In this document: positions 18,781 through 27,421 of the stretch, piece after piece
Numbering within the stretch: the stretch's first letter is position 1
Layout: each line of letters opens with the position of its first letter
Assembly (NCBI GenBank): GCA_946566685.1
Contig: CAMNXA010000009.1
Location: 1-64,000 of the forward strand
Length of the DNA: 64,000 bases
Direction: 5' to 3'
DNA from: an uncultured Lachnospiraceae bacterium
GTDB taxonomy: Bacteria > Bacillota > Clostridia > Lachnospirales > Lachnospiraceae
Translations under genes and position numbers: made by a program
Notes under the pieces: model-generated
Told to the model about the DNA's origin: nothing
What the model saw: only the letters and a program-made list of their open reading frames with translations
Databases searched by the model: none

Positions 18781-19341
18781 ATCGGACGGGAAGAACAATT
18801 ATCAGCGCTGATTGATTCCTATCAACATCTTGTTTTTTCGATATGTTATAAGATGACATCGGACTATTTTGCCTCCGAGGACCTGACGCAGGATACCTTT
18901 CTTTCTGCCTATAAGCATCTTTCAGAGTTTGACGGCAAGTATGAGAAAGCCTGGATTTGCAGGATCGCAACCAACAAATGTCTGGATTATATGCAGAGTG
19001 CGGGAAGACGGAGTATCCCCATGGAGGATGTGGGGATGGAAGAAGTCCGAGGACCGGATCATGGAAGCAGGGTTACGGGACAGAGCATCCGGGAGGAACA
19101 GGCCCTGATGCAGACGCCGGAAAGCATCTGTCTGGAAAAGGAAGTAAGGGAGACATTACTTGCCAGATGCCTGTCGTTAAAACCGCCCTATGATGAGATA
19201 TCCAAGGCATATTACTATGACGAAATGGATATGGCACAGATCGCCAGATCGCGGGGTGTTAAACTAAAAACAGTGCAGACCCAGGTTTATCGGGCAAGAG
19301 GCATGTTACGCAAGATGTATATAAAGGAGAGAGGTGCATGA
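18781..19341 (+). CDS. ECF-type RNA polymerase sigma factor
   Basis: The reading frame encodes sigma region 2 (LVFSICYKMTSD, then EDLTQDTFLSAYKHL) and region 4 with a C-terminal HTH (DMAQIARSRGVKLKTVQTQVYRARG). The first ATG in frame (18853) falls inside region 2.1 and would give a broken protein. AGGAGG at 18767-18772 points to codon 18781, which is ATC, giving 186 residues. So either a rare ATC start is used or one base differs from an ATG. The last bases overlap the next gene by 4 (ATGA), indicating translational coupling with its probable anti-sigma partner. Likely role: envelope stress response. Confidence 0.8.
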   Translation: MGREEQLSALIDSYQHLVFSICYKMTSDYFASEDLTQDTFLSAYKHLSEFDGKYEKAWICRIATNKCLDYMQSAGRRSIPMEDVGMEEVRGPDHGSRVTGQSIREEQALMQTPESICLEKEVRETLLARCLSLKPPYDEISKAYYYDEMDMAQIARSRGVKLKTVQTQVYRARGMLRKMYIKERGA

Positions 19342-19829
19342 TACATAATATAGAAGATAAGCACAAAATGTATGAACGTCAGTCACCTGCCGCCGGAATG
19401 ATAAACGAGGAGGAACTTGCCAGACTGATCGAGCAGGTGGAAGAGCGGGAGATGCTGCACGCTCCGGTTCATCTGAAGGAAAATGTGCTGCTACAGGTAA
19501 GAAAACAGAGACAAAGAACACAGAAAATACAGCTTTTTTCCTATCGGGCCAAAGTATTAGCAGGCATGGCAGCGGCCCTGACGGTGCTGTTTCTGGTGCC
19601 TGTGGGAGAGAGGGAGACGGAACGGACGTCAAACGGTATTTTCGGCCATGTGCTCAGACAGGAGCAGGAGGCTGTGGACGAAGTACAGCAGGGGGCATTG
19701 GAGAGACAGAGGCAGATAGATCAGGCCTGGCAGAAATATCAGGAAGAAAAGGAAAGGGAGAATGCCAGGGAGGCCTATTTTCATGGTATTGAGAACAGGA
19801 TTAAGGATTTCAGAGAGCGTATCTTTTAA
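19338..19829 (+). CDS. Probable anti-sigma factor, single-pass membrane protein
   Basis: A 163-residue protein with a cytoplasmic N-terminal part (EEELARLIEQVEEREML), one membrane helix near residues 75-95 and a highly charged, coiled-coil-like outer part (QRQIDQAWQKYQEEKERE). It overlaps the sigma gene by ATGA. Position and topology fit a membrane anti-sigma that holds the sigma factor inactive; there is no zinc-binding HxxxCxxC motif. Family membership was not recognised from sequence alone. Confidence 0.65.
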   Translation: MIHNIEDKHKMYERQSPAAGMINEEELARLIEQVEEREMLHAPVHLKENVLLQVRKQRQRTQKIQLFSYRAKVLAGMAAALTVLFLVPVGERETERTSNGIFGHVLRQEQEAVDEVQQGALERQRQIDQAWQKYQEEKERENAREAYFHGIENRIKDFRERIF

Positions 19830-19858
19830 CAGGATCATCAAATGGGAGGAATGAGACA

Positions 19859-20455
19859 ATGAAAAAAAAGAAAAACAGATTTTGGTTATTTATCTTATCC
19901 CTGTGGCCGGGAGCAGGACATATGTATATGGGATTCATGAAAATGGGGCTTAGTTTCACGCTCGGTTTTATGGTATCTATCATGCTTGTATCTGTCACAA
20001 ATATCGGGGCCTTTGCCGTCCTGCCGATCACATTGTATATTTATAGCTTTTTCCATGCCAATAATATCGGCGGGATGGATGACGAGAGTTTCATGGCTTT
20101 AGAGGATGTATATCTTTTGGGACTGGATAGGATCGGAGACCAGCAGATTAAGGTAGATCAAAAGAGTAAAAAGATAGTGGCAGCAGCGCTTATCATTATT
20201 GGTCTGTATATGCTGTGGAATCTGGCCTTTGATATACTGCGCGGATTCTTTGGATGGGATAATCCGATGCTGAAAGCGGTGTATTATATTATGCGGGACG
20301 ATTTACCAAGAGCAGTGTTTGCTATCGCCATCATCTGGTTTGGTACGGTGCTGCTTCGTGGAAAAAAGAATAAGATTGAGGCGGCAGACGCTAACCAGAC
20401 GCAGCAGGTCATACAGATTGGGCAGAAGGATGACAATGAGGCTTCCGCAAAATAG
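19859..20455 (+). CDS. TM2-like multi-pass membrane protein
   Basis: A 198-residue protein. The start (FWLFILSLWPGAGHMYMGFMKMG) has the WPGxGHxYxG pattern of TM2-type membrane proteins. Hydrophobic segments lie near residues 8-65, 100-120 and 145-165, and the tail is polar and Gln-rich. GGAGG lies 9 bases before the ATG. It follows the anti-sigma gene by 29 bases and is probably part of the same stress operon. The exact role is unknown. Confidence 0.65.
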   Translation: MKKKKNRFWLFILSLWPGAGHMYMGFMKMGLSFTLGFMVSIMLVSVTNIGAFAVLPITLYIYSFFHANNIGGMDDESFMALEDVYLLGLDRIGDQQIKVDQKSKKIVAAALIIIGLYMLWNLAFDILRGFFGWDNPMLKAVYYIMRDDLPRAVFAIAIIWFGTVLLRGKKNKIEAADANQTQQVIQIGQKDDNEASAK

Positions 20456-20553
20456 AGCGCTGCCTGGAAAATAGAAAATAGGAAAAACAAAAAACAGGCA
20501 CACATGTTTCCTGTGGGAATATGAGGTGGCGCCTGTGTGGGAGGAAAGGGCAT

Positions 20554-20907
20554 ATGGATATGGAAATGCGGACGGAACAAGTAACAGCGGATACAGAGGA
20601 TAAACTAATACAAACCAGACGGGTGGGGTCGGTGACCTTTGGCCTGACACTGATCTGCTTCGGCATCCTGTTTCTGATACATATTATAGTACCGGCGCTT
20701 CGCTATGATATTATATTCCGTCTCTGGCCGATCGTTTTTATCCTGTTGGGGCTGGAGATTCTGGTGGAAAATCACAGGAGCGGCCAGGCGGGTTATAAAT
20801 TAGTGTACGATTTTCCGGCTGTGATCATGCTGGCACTTATGCTATTCTTTGCCATGATGCTGGCGGCAGTCGATTACGCCATGATGCATGGAGGCATCTG
20901 GATATAA
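20554..20907 (+). CDS. Small membrane protein, LiaI/LiaF-like transmembrane region
   Basis: A 117-residue protein with three hydrophobic helices (about residues 26-48, 52-71, 84-105). ATG 20554 is preceded by GGAGGAAAGGG; the open frame from 20521 includes that ribosome site and is not the start. The pattern FGLTLICFGILF then LWPIVFILLGLEIL is typical of the membrane domains near LiaF/DUF5668 envelope-stress proteins. It is last in the sigma/anti-sigma cluster and converges with the next gene. Confidence 0.6.
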   Translation: MDMEMRTEQVTADTEDKLIQTRRVGSVTFGLTLICFGILFLIHIIVPALRYDIIFRLWPIVFILLGLEILVENHRSGQAGYKLVYDFPAVIMLALMLFFAMMLAAVDYAMMHGGIWI

Positions 20908-20915
20908 GAATCTTA

Positions 20916-21419
20916 TCACAGCTGCTCGTAGGAGATTTCCCGCTTCGCAAGAAACTGTCTGACGGCATTGTCCCAGAGGGTGTCCGGCGTTTTATCCATC
21001 AGGAAAGTATGGAAAGAAGTGCCGGTAACCAGCATGAGGGTGGTGCCGTCATATTTTATGTTGAGGACAAAAGCCTTCACTTGCTGTGGTGTTACGGCAG
21101 TATCGCCTCCTTGTAAGATAGAGGCAACGTGGTCTGGGATCAGATGCAGGACGAAGCGGAAGGTTGAGGGAGTATGTTTTCCCTTAATCAGATCAAAGCA
21201 GATGGGCCGCAGTTTCTTCCAGGTGGAGAACTCATAAGGCCGCAGTTCCTTATCTTCCCATTCTTCAGAGGAATAAAAATCCCTGTTCTGGCGACCATCT
21301 ATCATAAAAGTATTGTAGGTGCTGATGGAGGCTTCTTCCAGAAGGAAAGAATCAAAATCCTCACTGCCGAGAAACTTTGCCATGAATTGCTTTACGTTGG
21401 TGATTTTTAATGCGATCAT
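20916..21419 (-). CDS. Cytoplasmic protein of DUF5721 type, function unknown
   Basis: A 167-residue soluble protein starting MIALKITNVKQFMAKFL, with a two-part alpha/beta look and no catalytic motif I can identify. I associate it tentatively with DUF5721, a family seen in Lachnospiraceae. The stop is 9 bases from the end of the convergent membrane-protein gene. The start at 21419 is the only sensible one. No functional context is evident. Confidence 0.6.
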   Translation of the reverse strand: MIALKITNVKQFMAKFLGSEDFDSFLLEEASISTYNTFMIDGRQNRDFYSSEEWEDKELRPYEFSTWKKLRPICFDLIKGKHTPSTFRFVLHLIPDHVASILQGGDTAVTPQQVKAFVLNIKYDGTTLMLVTGTSFHTFLMDKTPDTLWDNAVRQFLAKREISYEQL

Positions 21420-21630
21420 CGGGGACGCCTTTCTTTGGGGATAGTCTGTTATTTGTATTGTATTTTAACGTTACATCTGTTATAACATAATCCCCCACAA
21501 AATCCAATATTTATCTGAGACAGATTGACAAATGGATGAAGGGAAAATATAAAACCCTATTTACAACAAATAGCAATCCATGTTATCATAAGTGGTAATC
21601 AAAACTATGTGGAATGGTTGTGGAGGCTTT

Positions 21631-22467
21631 ATGAGTTATAAAATTGTGGTAGACAGTTGCTGTGAACTGCCGATGCAGTATAAAGAAGATGCGCGTTTCC
21701 AGAGAGTACCGCTGACCCTTGAGATCGGGGATTATGAGATAGCGGATGACGAGACCTTCGATCAGAAAGATTTTTTGCAGAGAGTGGCGGCCTATCCACT
21801 CTGTCCGAAGTCGTCCTGTCCTTCCCCGGAAAAGTACAGAGAGGCCTATCATGATGAAGCCGAGGAAGTCTATGTGGTAACGCTCTCTTCCCATTTAAGT
21901 GGAAGCTATAACAGCGCGGAACTGGGAAAGAGCCTTTATGAAGAAAAATATGGTGCGAAAAAGATTCATGTCATAGATTCCGAATCTGCCAGTTGCGGAG
22001 AGACACAGCTGGCCATGAAGATAGTGGAATATAAGGAAGCAGGACTCACTTTTGAGGAGACGGTGGAAAAGGTGGAGATTTTTAAGAGACAGATGCGCAC
22101 CTATTTTGTGCTGGATAATCTCGAGACACTCCGCAAAAACGGCCGCCTGAGCGGTGTCAAGGCGCTGGTGGCATCCACATTGAACATAAAGCCTGTAATG
22201 ATAGGCAATCTGGGTGTCATCGAACAGAAAGGCCAGGCGATCGGCATCAATAAGGCGCTGGCCAAAATGGCAGACAATATTGTGGCCGATGTGGAGAATC
22301 CCCAGGAAAGAACCTTGATGATCACCCACTGTAACTGCCCGGAACGCGCGCAGTACGTGCGCAGGCTGATGGAGAAGAGAGCTTCTTATCGAGATGTGGT
22401 CATCATGGATACTGCCGGAATCAGCAGCATGTATGCCAATGACGGCGGCGTGATCATGACGCTTTAA
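21631..22467 (+). CDS. DegV family fatty-acid-binding protein
   Basis: A 278-residue DegV protein. ATG 21631 follows GGAGG; the frame opens at 21592 without support. The family start KIVVDSCCELP, the SSHLSGSYNSA motif that contacts the fatty-acid carboxylate, and LRKNGRLSG are present. DegV proteins are FakB-like and present exogenous fatty acids to FakA kinase for phospholipid synthesis. No fakA homologue is adjacent. A strong terminator follows the gene. Confidence 0.9.
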   Translation: MSYKIVVDSCCELPMQYKEDARFQRVPLTLEIGDYEIADDETFDQKDFLQRVAAYPLCPKSSCPSPEKYREAYHDEAEEVYVVTLSSHLSGSYNSAELGKSLYEEKYGAKKIHVIDSESASCGETQLAMKIVEYKEAGLTFEETVEKVEIFKRQMRTYFVLDNLETLRKNGRLSGVKALVASTLNIKPVMIGNLGVIEQKGQAIGINKALAKMADNIVADVENPQERTLMITHCNCPERAQYVRRLMEKRASYRDVVIMDTAGISSMYANDGGVIMTL

Positions 22468-22520
22468 ATGGGTACCGATTTTGCAGACCTGATATCCCGC
22501 GATAATAGATTAAGAAAAGT

Positions 22521-22565
22521 AAAAGCCCTGAAATAATCGATGAGGATTATTTTGGGGCTTTTTAA
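22521..22565 (+). terminator. Terminator of the degV gene
   Basis: The stem AAAGCCC-TG-AAATAATC pairs with GATTATTT-TG-GGGCTTT around a short loop and runs into TTTTT. It is a strong intrinsic terminator and ends where the operator cluster of the next gene begins. Confidence 0.85.
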
Positions 22566-22625
22566 ACGCACGTTAAACGTGCTGTAAACGCACGCGTGCG
22601 TTTACGATTGTTGTATAAACGCACG
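22564..22625 (+). promoter_or_regulatory. AAACGCACG operator cluster with perfect palindrome
   Basis: The nonamer AAACGCACG occurs at 22564, 22586 and 22617 and in reverse at 22595-22603. The middle pair forms a perfect 22-bp palindrome at 22584-22605 (GTAAACGCACG and its complement). A second palindrome, GCACGTT-A-AACGTGC, is at 22568-22582. It lies 40 bases before the start of the AlbA-domain regulator, which suggests autoregulation by that protein. Confidence 0.6.
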
Positions 22626-22664
22626 AAATGTGTTGATGTTATGAATAGAGAAAGGGGTATAAAC

Positions 22665-24311
22665 ATGAGAATGATACCGGATAGAGAAACTCTTACAATA
22701 GAGTTTAAAAGTGATTTGAAAAAATTACGCGACCAGGATTTGGTGGATGCAATTATCGGTATGACCAATACAGAGGGAGGGATTCTGTTTCTGGGCGTGG
22801 AGGATGATGGTCAGATTACAGGTGTACATGTGGAACATGAGGATGAGATTGGTGAAATGGCGTTGATTGCAAATAGGACAATTCCGTCTGTCGCCGTGAG
22901 GGCAGAACTTATAAAAGAAGAGGGGAAGAATATCTTAAGAATTGAGATTCCAATGAGCAGAGCGATAGTTGCTTCCACGGATGGTAAAATCTTGAGAAGA
23001 CGGCTGAAAATTGATGGAACACCGGAAAATATACCGATGTATCCATATGAGATTACCACAAGATTATCAGAACTGAGTTTGCTTGATTTTTCAGCACAGC
23101 GTGTTGTTGATGCGACAATGGAGGATTTGGATTCAAATGAGAGACAACGCTTGCGCAATATTATTAAGATGCGCAAGGGAGACAATTCTTTATTGGGACT
23201 ATCTGATGAAGAATTGGATAAGGCACTGCGGCTGGTCAAAGAGGAAAACGGTGTACTGTATCCGACCGTGACAGGCATGCTTTTGATTGGAAAGGAAGAA
23301 AGACTGTGTGAGTTAATGCCAACCGCAAAGGCCAGTTTTCAGGTTTTGGAAGGTACGGCGGTAAGAGTAAATGAGCAGTTTGCAAAGCCGTTACTAGCAA
23401 TGTTTGAAATATTTGAAAACTATATGAAAGCTTGGAATCCGGAACGGGAGATGGAGTATGGTTTGTTTCGGGTTCCAATTCCGGAGTTTTCAGAAGCTGC
23501 TTTCAGGGAAGGGCTGGTAAATGCTTTTTGTCATAGGGATTACTCTATTTTACAGGTGGTACGGCTTGTAATTGAAGACGAAGGGTTGTCAATTAGTAGT
23601 CCGGGGGGATTTATAGAAGGGATAAATTTAAACAATTTGCTTACAGTGGAACCACATGGGAGAAATCAGACATTAGCTGACGCATTGAAGAGGATAGGAT
23701 TGGCAGAACGTACCGGACGTGGGATTGACCGTATTTATAAAGGATCCATTATTTATGGGCGACCGATCCCTGATTATTCAGAATCGACAGAAAGATATGT
23801 CAAATTATTTATTCAGAGGGCAGAACCAGATCTGGCATTTACGCGTATGATTTCCAATGAAGAAAATCGAATGGGAAGAATGCTGCCAATTAATTCTTTA
23901 CTCATTTTATCAACATTGCAAGCAAAGCGCAGGGCGTCTGTAAGTGAATTGTCAGAAGTAACCCATATAAGCGAAGCACGGATAAAGGCAAATGTAGAGA
24001 GGATGCTTGAAAGTGGATTGATAGAAGCAAGTGGGAATGGGAAAGGCAGATCATATATATTAGGTGCTAAAGTGTACAGAGAGCAGGAAAATTCCATAGG
24101 ATATATAAGGCAGACAGATATTGATAAATTAAGATATGAAAAACTTATCTTGAAACTTGTAGAGCAACAAGGATACGTTAAGCGAGATGATGTAAGAACA
24201 CTGTTGAATATTACTGACAGCCAGGCGTATCGATTATTGAAAAAGCAGGCGGACAAAGGGAATCTAGTCTTAAAAGGAAAAGGCAGATCGGCCAGATATG
24301 AGTTAAAATAA
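22665..24311 (+). CDS. AlbA/Schlafen-type putative transcriptional regulator (RecG-like family)
   Basis: A 548-residue protein. ATG 22665 follows AAAGGGG; the frame is open from 22596 but that would run through the operators. Residues 1-120 form an AlbA_2 (Schlafen-AAA-like) domain (ETLTIEFKSDL, NTEGGILFLGVEDDG). The middle has a GHKL-ATPase-like module (REGLVNAFCHRDY, then ISSPGGF and ERTGRGIDRIY). The C-terminus contains two winged-helix segments (SVSELSEVTHISEARIKANV; VKRDDVRTLLNITDSQAYRL). Such proteins are usually annotated as helicase-related regulators. DNA-binding ends plus the palindromes upstream favour a self-regulating transcription factor. Confidence 0.8.
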   Translation: MRMIPDRETLTIEFKSDLKKLRDQDLVDAIIGMTNTEGGILFLGVEDDGQITGVHVEHEDEIGEMALIANRTIPSVAVRAELIKEEGKNILRIEIPMSRAIVASTDGKILRRRLKIDGTPENIPMYPYEITTRLSELSLLDFSAQRVVDATMEDLDSNERQRLRNIIKMRKGDNSLLGLSDEELDKALRLVKEENGVLYPTVTGMLLIGKEERLCELMPTAKASFQVLEGTAVRVNEQFAKPLLAMFEIFENYMKAWNPEREMEYGLFRVPIPEFSEAAFREGLVNAFCHRDYSILQVVRLVIEDEGLSISSPGGFIEGINLNNLLTVEPHGRNQTLADALKRIGLAERTGRGIDRIYKGSIIYGRPIPDYSESTERYVKLFIQRAEPDLAFTRMISNEENRMGRMLPINSLLILSTLQAKRRASVSELSEVTHISEARIKANVERMLESGLIEASGNGKGRSYILGAKVYREQENSIGYIRQTDIDKLRYEKLILKLVEQQGYVKRDDVRTLLNITDSQAYRLLKKQADKGNLVLKGKGRSARYELK

Positions 24312-24316
24312 TAAAA

Positions 24317-24451
24317 CCGCACATCCGAGGCCACTGATCCGAGGCCGCGAAGCGGTCCTCGAGGCATTAATTCCGTATGAATTTATAATACCAAATCGCA
24401 CATCCGAGGCCGCGAAGCGGTCCTCGAGGCGTTAATTCCGCAGGAATTTAC
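24317..24451. repeat. Two REP-like double-hairpin elements (copies B and C)
   Basis: Two adjacent copies, about 24317-24385 and 24398-24451, share CACATCCGAGGCC, a GAGGCCGC-GAA-GCGGTCCTC hairpin and a second AATTCC/GGAATT-type hairpin. Copy B has an extra partial duplication of TCCGAGGCC and a decayed second stem. They lie between convergent genes and probably act as terminators there. Copies A and D occur at 11868 and 49657. Confidence 0.7.
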
Positions 24452-24456
24452 GCCAC

Positions 24457-24750
24457 TTACATGATCAAAAACTCAATCGGTGAAAAAATGAGTGCCAAAA
24501 TCACCACGATCTGTATGGCCAGAATCGCCGGCATCCCATACAGAAAATACCAGTGCCGTGTCTTATGGTGGAACAGATGCATTCCCGCAATCGACCCGAT
24601 GCTTCCGCCAATGATGGCCAGCACAAACAGGGTGGACTCAGGGATACGCCAGGCGCGTTTTTTGGCCTTGTACTTGTCCACTCCCATGACAACAAAACTT
24701 ATGAAGTTTACGACCGCGAAATATATAATAATTAATGTAATTACGTCCAT
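24457..24750 (-). CDS. DUF1294 family membrane protein
   Basis: A 97-residue membrane protein with the DUF1294 signature: MGVDKYKAKKRAWRIPE near residues 21-37, then GGSIGSIAGMHLFHHKTRH and a final helix. I prefer the start at 24750 because it matches family length; an in-frame start at 24819 exists but is not better supported. Three hydrophobic segments are visible. The function of DUF1294 is unknown. Confidence 0.75.
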   Translation of the reverse strand: MDVITLIIIYFAVVNFISFVVMGVDKYKAKKRAWRIPESTLFVLAIIGGSIGSIAGMHLFHHKTRHWYFLYGMPAILAIQIVVILALIFSPIEFLIM

Positions 24751-24887
24751 ATATAGCAGTATGTCCCTTTGGATGGATAACATGTGTCTTTTGTGAAATA
24801 GATTCTTTCCGTATATCATACCATATTCATTTATGAAAAAAAACCCCGCACTGATAGGAAACAGATAAATACAGCATAGAACATAAG

Positions 24888-24930
24888 AAGAGCATCCATC
24901 CCAAACGACAGATGCTCTTTATTTTTATTA
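24888..24930. terminator. Hairpin in the argG-DUF1294 gap
   Basis: AAGAGCATC (24888-24896) pairs with GATGCTCTT (24911-24919). The T-rich tail is on the plus strand (ttatttttatta), whereas both neighbours are on the minus strand, so its orientation is puzzling. It lies 49 bases past the argG stop and may still end argG transcription. Confidence 0.4.
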
Positions 24931-24978
24931 TATATCTTATACATCCTGCAAATATACTGCTTATGAAACGAAGCTGTC

Positions 24979-26202
24979 TTATATAAGCTTTACACCGTTC
25001 TCCTGCATTTTCAGCGCACGCACTTTGCTGGATAAACCAAACAGGTTGATAAAACCTTCCGCATCGTGATGGTCGTACATATCACCGGTGGTGAAGGAAG
25101 CGATGCTCTCGTTATAGAGAGAGTACGGTGAAGTTGTGCCGGCCTTGATGATGTTCCCCTTATAGAGTTTGAACTTCACTTCGCCTGTCACATATTCCTG
25201 TGTAGATTCGATGAAGGCCTGCACCGCTTTGCGCAGAGGGGTGAACCACTTGCCTTCATAGACGATCTGAGCAAATTTATTGCCCATATCCTGTTTGAGG
25301 GCGTAGGTGTCACGGTCGAGGATCAATTCCTCAAGCTGCTGGTGTGCTTCGTAAAGGATGGTACCGCCGGGAGTCTCGTAAACGCCGCGGGATTTCATGC
25401 CCACCACGCGGTTTTCCACGATATCTACGATACCGATGCCATGCTTGCCGCCCAATTCGTTCAGAGTGGCGATGATATCGGCTACTTTCATCTGCTTGCC
25501 ATTGACGGAGGTGGGGATACCTTTTTCAAAGGTCATGGTCACATATTCTCCCTCTTCCGGCGCCTTCTCAGGTGTGGTGCCAAGGACTAACAGATGCTCA
25601 TAGTTAGGCTCGTTGGCAGGATCCTCAAGTTCCAATCCTTCGTGGCTGATGTGCCATAAGTTACGATCGCGGCTGTAACTGGAATCTGCGGAGAAAGGAA
25701 GATGGATGCCATGCTGACGGCAGTACTCAATCTCTTCTTCACGGGAATTTAAGGTCCATTTCTCATTACGCCATGCAGCGATGATCTTTAAGTCCGGAGC
25801 CAGTGCCTTGATGCCCAGTTCAAAACGGATCTGGTCATTGCCCTTGCCGGTAGCGCCGTGGCAGATGGCGGTAGCGCCTTCCTTACGGGCAATCTCCACC
25901 AGCTTCTTGGCGATGACGGGTCTTGCCATGGAAGTACCAAGCAGATATTTGTTCTCATAGACTGCATGGGCCTGTACGCAGGGCATGATAAAATCATTGC
26001 AGAATTCGTCTGTCAGATCCTCGATATAAAGTTTGGAAGCGCCGCTTGAAAGGGCACGCTCCTCCAGGCCGTCAAGTTCCTCTGCCTGGCCGCAGTTGCC
26101 GCATACGCAGATTACTTCATAGTCAAAATTTTCTTTCAGCCAGGGAATGATAACGGTGGTATCAAGTCCGCCGGAATACGCAAGAACTACTTTTTCTTTC
26201 AT
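24979..26202 (-). CDS. argG: Argininosuccinate synthase
   Basis: A 407-residue enzyme of normal length. ATG 26202 follows GGAGG by 8 bases; the open frame begins at 26217 without support. The ATP PP-loop AYSGGLDT is at residues 7-14, with [10 protein letters not shown] and [11 protein letters not shown] in the citrulline/aspartate site. It joins citrulline and aspartate using ATP to give argininosuccinate in arginine synthesis. argH is not next to it; argC lies 2 kb away on the other strand. It has a consensus-like promoter with ArgR-like palindromes downstream. Confidence 0.97.
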   Translation of the reverse strand: MKEKVVLAYSGGLDTTVIIPWLKENFDYEVICVCGNCGQAEELDGLEERALSSGASKLYIEDLTDEFCNDFIMPCVQAHAVYENKYLLGTSMARPVIAKKLVEIARKEGATAICHGATGKGNDQIRFELGIKALAPDLKIIAAWRNEKWTLNSREEEIEYCRQHGIHLPFSADSSYSRDRNLWHISHEGLELEDPANEPNYEHLLVLGTTPEKAPEEGEYVTMTFEKGIPTSVNGKQMKVADIIATLNELGGKHGIGIVDIVENRVVGMKSRGVYETPGGTILYEAHQQLEELILDRDTYALKQDMGNKFAQIVYEGKWFTPLRKAVQAFIESTQEYVTGEVKFKLYKGNIIKAGTTSPYSLYNESIASFTTGDMYDHHDAEGFINLFGLSSKVRALKMQENGVKLI

Positions 26203-26339
26203 TTCAGTTTCCTCCATATAAAATATGTAATAAAAGTGTTATATTGGTTACTCGCCATATGCATACCGCCACCTGAAAAAATCGGCCGCGTTTGCCCTTA
26301 AAACAATATACAACAAGATAACAGAGATTGCAAGTGCAA

Positions 26340-26431
26340 ATTTATGCATATTTATTTGAATATTATAGATATTTATGCATAAATAGAAAAACTTATTGAA
26401 TATTATACACTTTAGGTGTATAGTTATACAA
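26340..26431 (-). promoter_or_regulatory. argG promoter with palindromes, candidate ArgR sites
   Basis: On the minus strand TTGTAT (26426-26431) and TATAAT (26402-26407) are 18 bp apart. A perfect TATACAC-N5-GTGTATA palindrome (26404-26422) fills the spacer. Further downstream in the leader are A/T-rich boxes such as ATTCAAATAAATATGCAT and ATTTATGCATAAAT that resemble ARG boxes. The promoter is well supported; ArgR binding is inference. Confidence 0.5.
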
Positions 26432-26581
26432 TGCGGTAACAAAAAGGCTGTGACAATGGGTAAGTAGGATATATGGCGCGGCAATGATTGTCATGCTGTT
26501 GTGTACGTGGTATATTGGATAGGAATGGGTTATAAGGTTGTCTAAGAATATAGAATTCAAGTTTTCAGAGGGATTGCTTAG

Positions 26582-26912
26582 ATGGATTACAAAATAACGC
26601 GGCTGATTGACAGGCCGGAAATGAAAGAAGAAATGGCAAAGTGGTTTCATGAAAAATGGGATGTCCCATTAGAAGCATATATAGAAAGCATGGATGAATG
26701 CCTGTTGAACAGGAATCCGGTTCCGCAATGGTGTGGCCGGTGTTTTGTTGAATTATGTCTGTGCCGATATGAAAGAAAAGGGAATTGCTGTTCTGTATCT
26801 TGTGACTGACCATACTTCTTTTTATGAGCGATATGGTTGGGAGTTTCTCTGCATGGTGCAGGGAGATGGAGAGCCGGATATGAGTAGAGTGTATATTCAC
26901 AGGGATACCTGA
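26582..26912 (+). pseudogene. GNAT acetyltransferase remnant (internal deletion)
   Basis: The first 49 or so codons (MDYKITRLIDRP to NRNPVPQW) encode a GNAT N-terminus. The frame then jumps; the sequence GVLLNYVCADMKEKGIAVLY with DHTSFYERYGWEF, typical of the GNAT C-terminal half, continues in another frame to a stop at 26910-26912. The acetyl-CoA-binding middle (Q/RxxGxG/A) is missing. A deletion that also shifted the frame explains this. Almost certainly non-functional. Confidence 0.75.
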
Positions 26913-26936
26913 CGTTTGAAAGGAGTGAGACTGTTT

Positions 26937-27381
26937 ATGACAGAGAAGGAAAAGAATGATTTCTTTTATGTTTGTTCCCTGATTGAATTTATTGCCCGTC
27001 AGACGAACAATAAACGCGGCTCCATTGTGGCGGCATTAGGAAAAGCAGGGATAGAGAAACAGCTACATGACGCCGAAGTAAACCATTGCCTTTCCTTTTG
27101 AACAGGTGTGTGATGAAGTAGTAGAGCGATATCATATAGAAACAGGCGATTTTGATACCATCACAGGATGTAAATATACAATCCCCAGTTATCTGGATAT
27201 TGGGAAATTATATAGTATTATGATTGAAGACTGCGCGGAGCCAGGCAGAGAAGTTGAAGAATTGATCAGCATTTTTACATCGTTTATCAGTGACAAGATA
27301 TCGAATTTTCAATCAGATGTATATTACCAGAATCCCAGTTACTTGGAATGTTTCTACAAGGAGGGATATCTGCTGGATTAG
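26937..27381 (+). pseudogene. Small conserved-type gene broken by a single-base frameshift
   Basis: ATG 26937 follows AGGAG. The frame reads to a TGA at 27099-27101; removal of one T from the TTTT run at 27096-27099 would give NHCLSFEQVCDEVVERYHIE and continue to the stop at 27381, about 147 residues. The restored protein has the feel of a conserved hypothetical found in Firmicutes (ending KYTIPSYLDIGKLYSIMI), function unknown. This could be true decay, a phase-variable run or a sequencing error in a homopolymer. Confidence 0.6.
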
Positions 27382-27421
27382 GGATGCTTATACGAAACTT
27401 GAAATGCTGGAGGAAATAGAT

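Noticed and set aside
20303-20666. Antisense ORFs opposite the membrane-protein genes
   Set aside because: Three overlapping minus-strand frames are open only because of the hydrophobic codon bias on the plus strand.
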